Assembly (NCBI GenBank): GCA_945917985.1
Contig: CAMEIH010000005.1
Location: forward strand, 17,281 to 81,280
Direction: 5' to 3'
Length of the DNA stretch: 64,000 bases
Source: an uncultured Clostridium sp.
Lineage (GTDB): Bacteria > Bacillota > Clostridia > Lachnospirales > Lachnospiraceae
Below the pieces are notes generated by a model, which saw only the letters and a program-made list of their open reading frames with translations, searched no databases and had not been told where the DNA came from. Shown here in pieces: positions 8,554 through 16,255 of this stretch. A program made the position numbers and the translations under genes. The first letter of the stretch is position 1, and the number at the start of each line of letters is the position of its first letter.

Positions 8554-9765
8554 ATGAGAGTTTTAATGGTAAACAAATTTCTCTTTGAAAACGGAGGCTC
8601 CGAAACTTATGTGTTTACATTAGGTAAGCAGCTAGAGCAGGATGGACATGAGGTGCAGTATTTTGGAATGGAGCATCCGAATCGCGTCGTGGGAAACCGA
8701 GCCGGTGCATATACACCCTCCATGGATTTTCATACGGGAAAGCTTTCCAAAATATTTTATCCCTTTCAGATCATTTATTCTCAAGCAGCAAGAAAAAAAA
8801 TACGAAGTGTTTTGGAGGATTTTAGCCCGGATGTGGTACATCTGAATAATTTTAATTTTCAGCTAACCCCATCTATCATTTATGAGATAAAGAAATATGA
8901 AAAAGATACAGGAAATCGAGTTAAGATCATTTACACAGCTCATGATACACAGCTTGTATGCCCCAATCATCTGATGCGGATTCCGGATACAGGGGAATTA
9001 TGCCAGAAATGTCTTGAGGATGGTTTTTTTGAGTGTGCCAGACATTCCTGCATTCATGGGTCGAGATTAAAAAGTCTGTGTGCATATTTTGAGGCAGAAC
9101 TTTATCGGAGATTAAAAACATACAGATATATTGACTGTGTGATCTGCCCTTCCCTCTTTATGGAAGAACAACTGAAAACGAGAAAAGAACTTTTGGGGAA
9201 AACAAGAGTTCTGCACAATTTTATCTCTGCAGATGTGCAGGGAGGAAAGACGGATTCCGATTTTGGAGAATATGTGGTTTATTTTGGGAGGTTTTCGGAG
9301 GAAAAAGGAATTCATACTCTTCTCAAAGTGTGTAACGCACTGCCGCACATTCCTTTTATCTTTGCCGGAACCGGACCTTTGGAGGATCAGGTTAATCAAA
9401 TAAGAAATATAAAAAACGTAGGGTTTCAAAAGGGTGAAGACCTTTTTTCTTTGATTAGAGGTGCCAAATTCAGTATTATACCATCTGAATGCTACGAGAA
9501 CTGCCCTTTTTCGGTGATGGAGTCCATTGCCTGTGGAACACCCGTTGTGGGGAGTCGTATCGGGGGAATCCCGGAGCTTATTGAGGATGGAAAGAACGGA
9601 AAACTGTTTTCTGTCGGAAATGAGAAAGAATTAAAGAAAATAGTGGAGGAATTGTGGAATGATCCACAGCAGATCTCTGATTATTCAAAGGCCTGCTGTG
9701 AGAGGAAATTTGACACGGTTGCATCTTACAGTGAGAAGCTGATGGAACTGATTGAACAGATATAG
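8554..9765 (+). CDS. GT4 family glycosyltransferase with Cys-rich insert
   Basis: A 403-residue GT-B protein. The N-terminal NKFLFENGGSETYVF and the C-terminal donor-binding segment SECYENCPFSVMESIACG / TPVVGSRIGGIPELI are classic for family GT4. A cysteine cluster between about residues 130 and 170 (CPNH, CQKC, CARHSC) follows TAHDTQLV and is typical of a GT4 subgroup; it may bind a metal. I start at 8554, preceded by GGGAAAGGA; a start at 8533 would overlap the upstream gene by 20 bases. The donor sugar is unknown. Confidence 0.85.
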   Translation: MRVLMVNKFLFENGGSETYVFTLGKQLEQDGHEVQYFGMEHPNRVVGNRAGAYTPSMDFHTGKLSKIFYPFQIIYSQAARKKIRSVLEDFSPDVVHLNNFNFQLTPSIIYEIKKYEKDTGNRVKIIYTAHDTQLVCPNHLMRIPDTGELCQKCLEDGFFECARHSCIHGSRLKSLCAYFEAELYRRLKTYRYIDCVICPSLFMEEQLKTRKELLGKTRVLHNFISADVQGGKTDSDFGEYVVYFGRFSEEKGIHTLLKVCNALPHIPFIFAGTGPLEDQVNQIRNIKNVGFQKGEDLFSLIRGAKFSIIPSECYENCPFSVMESIACGTPVVGSRIGGIPELIEDGKNGKLFSVGNEKELKKIVEELWNDPQQISDYSKACCERKFDTVASYSEKLMELIEQI

Positions 9766-9777
9766 ATGGAGGAGCCT

Positions 9778-10692
9778 ATGAATATCGTCAAAAAAATGAA
9801 AAAACTCGGGTTAAAACTCGGCTTCCAGAAAATGATAGGGTATGAGGCAATCTTTTCCTGTGCTTTTTGCGAGAGAGAACCCGGAAAAGAATTGTATCAG
9901 GGCAATTTCCGGAGAGATAAAAAATTTCAGGTTTTACCCCATTCAGAAGAATATTGGTATGCAGATCCGCTTTTGTGGGAAAAGGACGGAAAAGAAGTGG
10001 TTTTTCTGGAAAGAGTGGACAGAAGAACAGGGCTTGGATGTATTGCGTGTGCAGATATTACAGAGGGTATTTGGCAGAAGCCGACAGCGGTGATAGAAGA
10101 ACCCTTTCACATGTCGTTTCCCATGTGCTTTGAGTGGGGAAATGAATTATATATGATTCCGGAAACAGAAATGGACCAGGCTGTTCATTTATATCGATGT
10201 GTGGAATTCCCCTATGTCTGGGAAAGCGCAGGCACATTTATGAAAGGATGGCGTCTGGTTGACAGTGTGGTCTGGAGACGGGATGATGGCAACGTGCAGT
10301 TTCTTGCCTCGGAGTATGACCCAAAGGATGATTTTTACACCAGATATCATGCATATGAGCTTCGAAGAGCGGGAGAGCAGATTGATTTCAGAGACCTGGG
10401 AAGGGTTTCTGATGAGTATACTTTGATGTCAAGAATGGCGGGACCTGTTATTGAGGACGAAGTGTCGCTTGCAATCATCCAGAGAAGTACGCCGGGAATT
10501 TATGGTTATTCTGTACAATTTCGCGAAAAAGGAGAGCAGATGCCCGGCAGAATCATGAAAGAGCTGCTTCCTTCTGATTTTACAAATATGGGTCATAAGC
10601 TTCTGGGTGTACATACCTACAGCAGATCTTCGCACTATGAGATGCTGGACATCCAGTACCTGATATATAATAAAGACAAGTGGAGAAAATGA
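9778..10692 (+). CDS. Putative beta-propeller glycan-processing protein (GINT1 N-terminal-like)
   Basis: A 304-residue soluble protein with repeated short blade-like segments. The blocks YWYADPLLWEKDGKEVVFLE, PFHMSFPMCFEWGNELYMIP and GWRLVDSVVWRRDDGNVQFL match the repeat pattern of the domain found at the N-terminus of plant glucosamine inositolphosphorylceramide transferase 1, also common as a stand-alone or transferase-fused domain in bacterial capsule loci. The fold resembles five-bladed propellers of GH43/GH32-like proteins. Start 9778 is chosen because GGAGGAG lies four bases before it, although ATG 9766 is also in frame. The biochemical role is unknown; it may be a glycosidase or transferase partner of the flanking GT4 enzymes. 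Confidence 0.55.
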   Translation: MNIVKKMKKLGLKLGFQKMIGYEAIFSCAFCEREPGKELYQGNFRRDKKFQVLPHSEEYWYADPLLWEKDGKEVVFLERVDRRTGLGCIACADITEGIWQKPTAVIEEPFHMSFPMCFEWGNELYMIPETEMDQAVHLYRCVEFPYVWESAGTFMKGWRLVDSVVWRRDDGNVQFLASEYDPKDDFYTRYHAYELRRAGEQIDFRDLGRVSDEYTLMSRMAGPVIEDEVSLAIIQRSTPGIYGYSVQFREKGEQMPGRIMKELLPSDFTNMGHKLLGVHTYSRSSHYEMLDIQYLIYNKDKWRK

Positions 10693-10693
10693 A

Positions 10694-11746
10694 ATGAAAA
10701 TAATGTTTATTATTCCCCGTATGGTAGGCGGAGGGGCAGAGAGGGTTATTTCCGTTCTTGCCAATGAATTTGTGAACAGAAAGATCGGTGTTAAAATATT
10801 AATGACATCAGGCTCCGATATGGCCTATAAGCTGGATGAAAGGATCGAAGTTATTCAGATCGGAGGAAGATCAGGCGGAAGCTTGTGGAAACGGCTTTTG
10901 AGGATTGCCCGCATGAGAAAAGTGTTTCGCAGTAATCCGGAGGATATTCTGGTGGCTTTCGAACCTGCCACGGCTTTTTTTACCTGCCTGGCTAAAATGG
11001 GTCTTAGGAGAAAACTGGTGTCCTCAGAGCGCAATGATCCCAAATCCTTTGAAAATGACAGGATTAGAGAATATGCTTATCGTCATTCAGACAAGGTGGT
11101 ATTTCAGACAAAAGATGCCATGATGTATTTTCCTAAGGATATACAGGAGAAAGGCATCATTATTGCCAATCCTATTACGGAAAATCTTCCGGAAGCTTAT
11201 ACCGGGAAGAGAAAGCATACGGTGGTTGCGGCAGGACGGCTGGAAGAACAGAAGAATCATGCGAACCTGTTTTACGCGTTTCGGGATTTTCTGCATCACT
11301 ATCCGGACTATGTGCTCCATTTGTATGGGCAGGGGAGTCTTGAGCATGATCTGAAGGAACTTGCAAAGAAGCTTAACATCAAAGAAAATGTTGTTTTTGA
11401 GGGATTTCATGGTAATATTCTAGATGAGATAAAAGATGCGGGAATGTATGTACTATCTTCAGATTATGAGGGAATTTCCAATTCTCTGTTGGAAGCAATG
11501 GGAATGGGAATGCCGGTTATTTCAACGGACTGCCCTTCCGGTGGTTCTAAAATGTGTATTCAGAACGGCGTAAATGGTATCCTTGTCCCCGTAGCACAAT
11601 CTGATGCACTTGCAACTGCCATGGAGAAAATTGCAGGCTCAGAAGACTTTGCCGCTCGAATCGGAAAGGCAGCAATCGAAGTTCGTGAGCGGTTTTCCAT
11701 GCAGAGTATTGTGGAACAGTGGATGGAACTGTTAACCGGATTATAG
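10694..11746 (+). CDS. GT4 family glycosyltransferase
   Basis: A 350-residue GT-B enzyme. It starts with the GT4 motif IPRMVGGGAERVISVLANEF and has the second-domain motifs VVAAGRLEEQKNHANLF and SSDYEGISNSLLEAMGMGMP, the latter holding the EX7E-type donor-binding glutamates. This form is close to PglA/GalNAc-type and other retaining hexosyl transferases acting on lipid-linked oligosaccharides on the cytosolic side. It starts one base after the previous stop and is tightly packed in the operon. Donor and acceptor are not predictable from the sequence. Confidence 0.88.
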   Translation: MKIMFIIPRMVGGGAERVISVLANEFVNRKIGVKILMTSGSDMAYKLDERIEVIQIGGRSGGSLWKRLLRIARMRKVFRSNPEDILVAFEPATAFFTCLAKMGLRRKLVSSERNDPKSFENDRIREYAYRHSDKVVFQTKDAMMYFPKDIQEKGIIIANPITENLPEAYTGKRKHTVVAAGRLEEQKNHANLFYAFRDFLHHYPDYVLHLYGQGSLEHDLKELAKKLNIKENVVFEGFHGNILDEIKDAGMYVLSSDYEGISNSLLEAMGMGMPVISTDCPSGGSKMCIQNGVNGILVPVAQSDALATAMEKIAGSEDFAARIGKAAIEVRERFSMQSIVEQWMELLTGL

Positions 11747-11767
11747 AAAGAAAGATGAGGAACTTAT

Positions 11768-12907
11768 ATGCGTTTCCTTTATGTTGCACACAGATATCAT
11801 ACAAATCAGGCACCCATTATGAAGGGACTTGTTGAACGTGGACATGAAGTCTGCTTTGTCAGTCATTATCGGGGAGAAATAGAGGATTACGACTATGTAA
11901 CACCGGTTGTGGCGGGATACTCCACATTGTTTAGCGCGGCAAATTGGATCTATGTTCATGTTTTACAGCGCAAAAACAGTAAAGCCTGCGATATGCGGCT
12001 AAAATATGGTTTTCCATCCATGCGAAGGATCCGAAAAATTGTTTCTGATTTTGCTCCTGACGTGATGATCATCAGGGAACGCTCCGTTTACTCTATTTTT
12101 ACCTGCCTTGCATGCAGGGGGCTTGGGATACCCATGATTTTATATAATCAAAGCCCACTGTGGGAGGATGAAATTAAAAATGATCTGCCCCACAGAATTG
12201 TCAGAAGTCTGCTCCCTTCCGTGAGGATTACGCCTGTCATGGGGGTGGAAGGAGAAGGAAAGGTAAAAGAAGAGGGTGCGGTGTTTGTACCCTTTGTGAT
12301 GGAGCCTGTGCTTCCACCGGATAAGAAAGAGTGGCTTCAGGGTGGAAGAATCAGTATCCTGTGTGTGGGAAAATACGAGGAGAGAAAAAATATCCTTATG
12401 CTTTTGGAAATCCTTGCTGATCTCGCAAATCAGTACGATTTGAGCCTGACTGTGGCAGGAGAGTGTGCCGATCATTTTGAGCGGGAATATAAGGAGAAGC
12501 TTGAAAGGTTTATCGAGAAACACGGGCTTTCTGAAAAAGTGAATTTACTGGAAAATGTTGCCCACAAGGATATGGAGAAGCTATATGCAAATGCAGATCT
12601 TTTCGTGTTGCCAAGTACCAGGGAACCGGCATCCGTCTCACAACTGGAAGCAATGGCGTTCTCAGTTCCTGCAATTTGCAGTGACACGAACGGAACTTCC
12701 TGTTATATTAAAGAGGGGATCAATGGATATCGCTTCAAAGATAACTCCAGTGAGGATCTGCGTAAGGCAATATTAAAATGTATTTCTGAGCCGGACAGAT
12801 TAAAAAAGATGGGAGAAAACAGCTTCAAGGAAATTAAAGAAGAATGTAAATTTGATCTCTATTTTGAAAAAATAATGCAGTGCATGGAAAAAGGTGGCAA
12901 CAGATGA
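11768..12907 (+). CDS. GT4-like glycosyltransferase
   Basis: A 379-residue protein with a divergent N-terminal domain (FLYVAHRYHTNQAPIMKGL, then GHEVCFVSHY) and a clear GT4 C-terminal domain: ILCVGKYEERKNILMLLEIL, NVAHKDMEKLYANADLFVLP, and REPASVSQLEAMAFSVPAIC. It should act in the cytosol on the growing lipid-linked glycan. The donor is unknown. It lies directly before an ABC flippase, whose ATG is four bases inside its end. Confidence 0.8.
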   Translation: MRFLYVAHRYHTNQAPIMKGLVERGHEVCFVSHYRGEIEDYDYVTPVVAGYSTLFSAANWIYVHVLQRKNSKACDMRLKYGFPSMRRIRKIVSDFAPDVMIIRERSVYSIFTCLACRGLGIPMILYNQSPLWEDEIKNDLPHRIVRSLLPSVRITPVMGVEGEGKVKEEGAVFVPFVMEPVLPPDKKEWLQGGRISILCVGKYEERKNILMLLEILADLANQYDLSLTVAGECADHFEREYKEKLERFIEKHGLSEKVNLLENVAHKDMEKLYANADLFVLPSTREPASVSQLEAMAFSVPAICSDTNGTSCYIKEGINGYRFKDNSSEDLRKAILKCISEPDRLKKMGENSFKEIKEECKFDLYFEKIMQCMEKGGNR

Positions 12908-14637
12908 TAAAAAAACTAAATTATATTTTTTCGACGAAAGATAAAATTAAAATTGTTCTTTTGACTATTATGATATTGATCGGAAGTATTCTGGAGCTTT
13001 TGGCAATCTCATTGTTTTCTCCGTTCATAGACGGGATCATGGATCAGAATATTATGCTTGAGAGTACGATCATGTCCTATCTTTACCGGTTTTTCTCATT
13101 CGAAAAGTATGAGTATTTTCTGGCTTTACTTGCAGGAAGTATTATTGCCATATATATCATTAAGAATGTTTATATCATAATCGAAAAAAATACGATCTAC
13201 AGGTTTGCCTATCGTATTCAGAGAACTATTTCCACAAAATTGTTGAAATCCTATATGAAGGAGCCGTATACCTTTCATTTGAACAAGAATATTGCGGTTC
13301 TGCAGCGAAGTATGCAGGAGGATACCGATCAGTTTGCCAAAGCCATACTGCATTTCATGGAAATGGCAGCCGAGGCATGTGTCTGTATTGTCCTTGGTAT
13401 CTATCTGTTTATTGTAAGTAAGTCCATTACAGTGGTGATTGCAGGACTTCTGTTGGTGTGCCTTGGCATTTTTTCTTATATCAATAAGAAATATTCCAGA
13501 AAATGGGGAGAACAGGGTCAGGAGTATAAAGCGAAGATTTACCAGTGGATGAATCAGTCTCTGAGTGGTATTAAAGATATCAAGATACTTGACCGAAGCG
13601 AAACCTTTATTAACAATTATGACAATTACATGAGAAAGTATGTCCGTGTTTTACGTTTAAATAGATTGATTGGCATTATGCCCAAGTATATAATTGAGAT
13701 GGTGTGTATGACTGGACTTTTATCTGCAGTTCTGGTTAAAATGTTTTTTGGTCAGAAAGAGCTTTCGGAATTTGTACCTCAGCTCGCTATCTTTGCTGTA
13801 GCGGCATTTCGACTCTTGCCTTCTGTTGGAAGAATTAATGAGCATTTATCGGCAGTGATCTTTGCAACACCCTCCATTGATCTGATTTATCATGATCTAA
13901 AGGAAATCGAAGATCTTCATGTAGAAGAGATGGCAAAAGATGAAAACTGGCATTTTAAGGAAGAGATTGAAGTAAAAAGAGTGACCTATGCTTATCCGGA
14001 GGGAGAAGGAAATGTCATCGAAAATGCATGCTTTCACATAAGAAAAGGCGAGACAGTGGCATTTGTGGGAACTTCGGGAGCCGGAAAATCGACGATGGTG
14101 GATATCCTTTTGGGACTTTTGCCTCCGCAGCAGGGAAAGATCCTGGTGGATGGAATGGATGTCTACAAAAATCTCAGAACCTGGCAAAAGGAAATCGGTT
14201 ACATTCCGCAGACGATCTATCTATCTGATGACTCTATCAGAAATAATGTGGCATTCGGGATTGAAGAAGAAGAGATTGAAGAACAGGCAGTGATTGCTGC
14301 ACTTAAGCAGGCACAGTTGTATGATTTTGTGGATACACTTCCTGAAGGACTTGATACATGTGTGGGAGACCGCGGTATACGTCTGTCAGGAGGACAGAGA
14401 CAGAGAATCGGAATTGCAAGGGCACTTTACCATAATCCGGAGATTCTGGTATTGGATGAGGCTACTTCAGCACTGGATAATGATACAGAGGCAGCAGTCA
14501 TGGAGGCTATTGATTCCCTCAAAGGACAGAAGACCATCATCATTATAGCCCATAGACTGACCACCATTAAAAATGCTGATACTACTTATGAAGTAAAGGA
14601 TGGGAAAGTGGAGCAGACGACAGGAGTAAATGCATGA
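12904..14637 (+). CDS. ABC-type lipid-linked oligosaccharide flippase (MsbA/PglK-like), first copy
   Basis: A 577-residue half-transporter: a six-segment membrane domain (about residues 1-320) followed by an ATPase domain with Walker A GTSGAGKST, signature LSGGQRQRIGIARAL and Walker B ILVLDEATSALD, and a switch His in AHRLTT. This is the layout of MsbA and of PglK, which flips an undecaprenyl-pyrophosphate heptasaccharide in Campylobacter. In a glycan locus a PglK-like role is the best guess. Start 12904 is preceded by AAGGTGG and overlaps the previous stop by four bases. A second, homologous transporter lies at 40744-42600. Confidence 0.85.
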   Translation: MIKKLNYIFSTKDKIKIVLLTIMILIGSILELLAISLFSPFIDGIMDQNIMLESTIMSYLYRFFSFEKYEYFLALLAGSIIAIYIIKNVYIIIEKNTIYRFAYRIQRTISTKLLKSYMKEPYTFHLNKNIAVLQRSMQEDTDQFAKAILHFMEMAAEACVCIVLGIYLFIVSKSITVVIAGLLLVCLGIFSYINKKYSRKWGEQGQEYKAKIYQWMNQSLSGIKDIKILDRSETFINNYDNYMRKYVRVLRLNRLIGIMPKYIIEMVCMTGLLSAVLVKMFFGQKELSEFVPQLAIFAVAAFRLLPSVGRINEHLSAVIFATPSIDLIYHDLKEIEDLHVEEMAKDENWHFKEEIEVKRVTYAYPEGEGNVIENACFHIRKGETVAFVGTSGAGKSTMVDILLGLLPPQQGKILVDGMDVYKNLRTWQKEIGYIPQTIYLSDDSIRNNVAFGIEEEEIEEQAVIAALKQAQLYDFVDTLPEGLDTCVGDRGIRLSGGQRQRIGIARALYHNPEILVLDEATSALDNDTEAAVMEAIDSLKGQKTIIIIAHRLTTIKNADTTYEVKDGKVEQTTGVNA

Positions 14638-16226
14638 AAATTGGAAAACAGGTGATAAATTGTCTAATCGTATTGGCGTTTGCAGCGTATCTGCTCATGG
14701 GTATTTTAGTTTATCGGGATTATGGAATTTCTGCTGACGAACCGACAGAACGAGTCAGTACACTTGTAAATGCAAAATATATCCTAAATACATTGGGTGT
14801 TGATAAGGCAACAGAGATGGAAATGCCTGATCTGGAAGATTATGAATATAAATATTATGGCACGTTTCTTCAAATGCCGACTATGATATTTGAATTTCAT
14901 AATGAGGATTTGAGATCAGCCTTTCATGGAAGACATTTGTACACTTTTATATTGTGTCTGATAGGATATGCTGCTTTTTTTCTTTTATGTAAGATGTTAC
15001 TGAAATCAAATTTATTTGCAATACTGGGAACTGCGATGATTGCATTGTATCCACGCTTTTTCGCAGAGCAATTTTATAATATTAAAGACATGGTCTTCGT
15101 GGCTACATTTATGATTGCCATGTTTGTTTCAGTCAAGTTGATTGAAAGCAGGTTTAAATGGAATTGGATACTCTGTTTTTCTATAGTAACAGCAGTTTCG
15201 GCCAATGTGAGGATTGTGGGTATTGTTTTCCTGATGCTGGTGCTCGGATATCTCTTTTTAGATTTTCTTGGGGGAAAAATATGGAAGGGGGCATATGAGA
15301 ATCAATGCAAACACCCCTTTATTTGCGGTGGAGCTTTACTGCTATTGTTTTTGGCTATTTTTGTGCTGATCCTGCCAATCACCTGGGAGAACCCCATTCA
15401 GGGCATCTATGATGTTTTTGCAAAGTTCTCAAATTATGACGATTGGAATTCCACTATCGTCTTTATGGGGAAAGTGATTCACAAAGAAGATCTGCCATGG
15501 TATTATGTGCCTGTCTGGATGCTGGTATCAGTACCTGTCTGGTATCTTATACTGTTTGCGGCAGCAGTAGTGGCCGGCATCTGTGTATTTGTAAAGAAAC
15601 TAAAAAATAAGGACAAGATCGTTCTTGAACTTTTTTCAAAATATAAATATGTAATATGGTGTGTTCTCCTGATTGCGGGCCCATGGCTTGGTATTGTGGT
15701 GATGCATTCTACGCTTTATAATGGTTGGAGACACTGTTATTTCCTGCTACCGCCTTTGGTGCTGTTGATCCTTTTTGGAGCGGAGTATTTGTTTCGGGAG
15801 AAAAGAAAAGTATTTCTGGCATTTCTGCCGGTCATGTTTATCGGAGCAATTCTCCAGATCACATGGATTATAAATAATCATCCCTACGAGATGGTCTATT
15901 TTAATAATATCGGTAAGCATTTTGCCTCATCTTTCGACAGAGATTACTGGCATCTGTCTTCACTGCAGGCTGTTCGATATATTTTGGAAGAGGAAGAAGA
16001 GGAAAAATTCTCTGTGGAAACGCCGGGCAATGATTTTTACCGGTATCTGCTCACTGACGAAGAGCGTGACCGGATCATAAAAGAAGACTCACCATTATAT
16101 AAAATTGAGACCTATCGCGGTAAAACAGGAAATGAGATCGAAATGGATGGATATGAGGAAATCTATTCCATTATGGTTGATGATTTTAAGGTGGCAACGG
16201 TCTTTAAAAAGAACAGCGGAAATTGA
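14634..16226 (+). CDS. GT39/GT-C-like membrane glycosyltransferase
   Basis: A 530-residue polytopic protein. The first periplasmic loop contains YGISADEPTE (about residues 30-39), resembling the acidic DE motif of GT39/PMT-type GT-C enzymes, followed by a membrane core and a C-terminal soluble tail (about 440-530). GT-C enzymes use polyprenyl-phosphate sugars on the outer face. A polyprenyl-phosphate sugar synthase gene (18834) lies downstream and would supply such a donor. The start overlaps the ABC flippase stop (ATGA). The exact acceptor, glycan or protein, is not known. Confidence 0.65.
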   Translation: MKIGKQVINCLIVLAFAAYLLMGILVYRDYGISADEPTERVSTLVNAKYILNTLGVDKATEMEMPDLEDYEYKYYGTFLQMPTMIFEFHNEDLRSAFHGRHLYTFILCLIGYAAFFLLCKMLLKSNLFAILGTAMIALYPRFFAEQFYNIKDMVFVATFMIAMFVSVKLIESRFKWNWILCFSIVTAVSANVRIVGIVFLMLVLGYLFLDFLGGKIWKGAYENQCKHPFICGGALLLLFLAIFVLILPITWENPIQGIYDVFAKFSNYDDWNSTIVFMGKVIHKEDLPWYYVPVWMLVSVPVWYLILFAAAVVAGICVFVKKLKNKDKIVLELFSKYKYVIWCVLLIAGPWLGIVVMHSTLYNGWRHCYFLLPPLVLLILFGAEYLFREKRKVFLAFLPVMFIGAILQITWIINNHPYEMVYFNNIGKHFASSFDRDYWHLSSLQAVRYILEEEEEEKFSVETPGNDFYRYLLTDEERDRIIKEDSPLYKIETYRGKTGNEIEMDGYEEIYSIMVDDFKVATVFKKNSGN

Positions 16227-16255
16227 TTGAAAAAGAGTAAGGAAATTGGCAGAGT

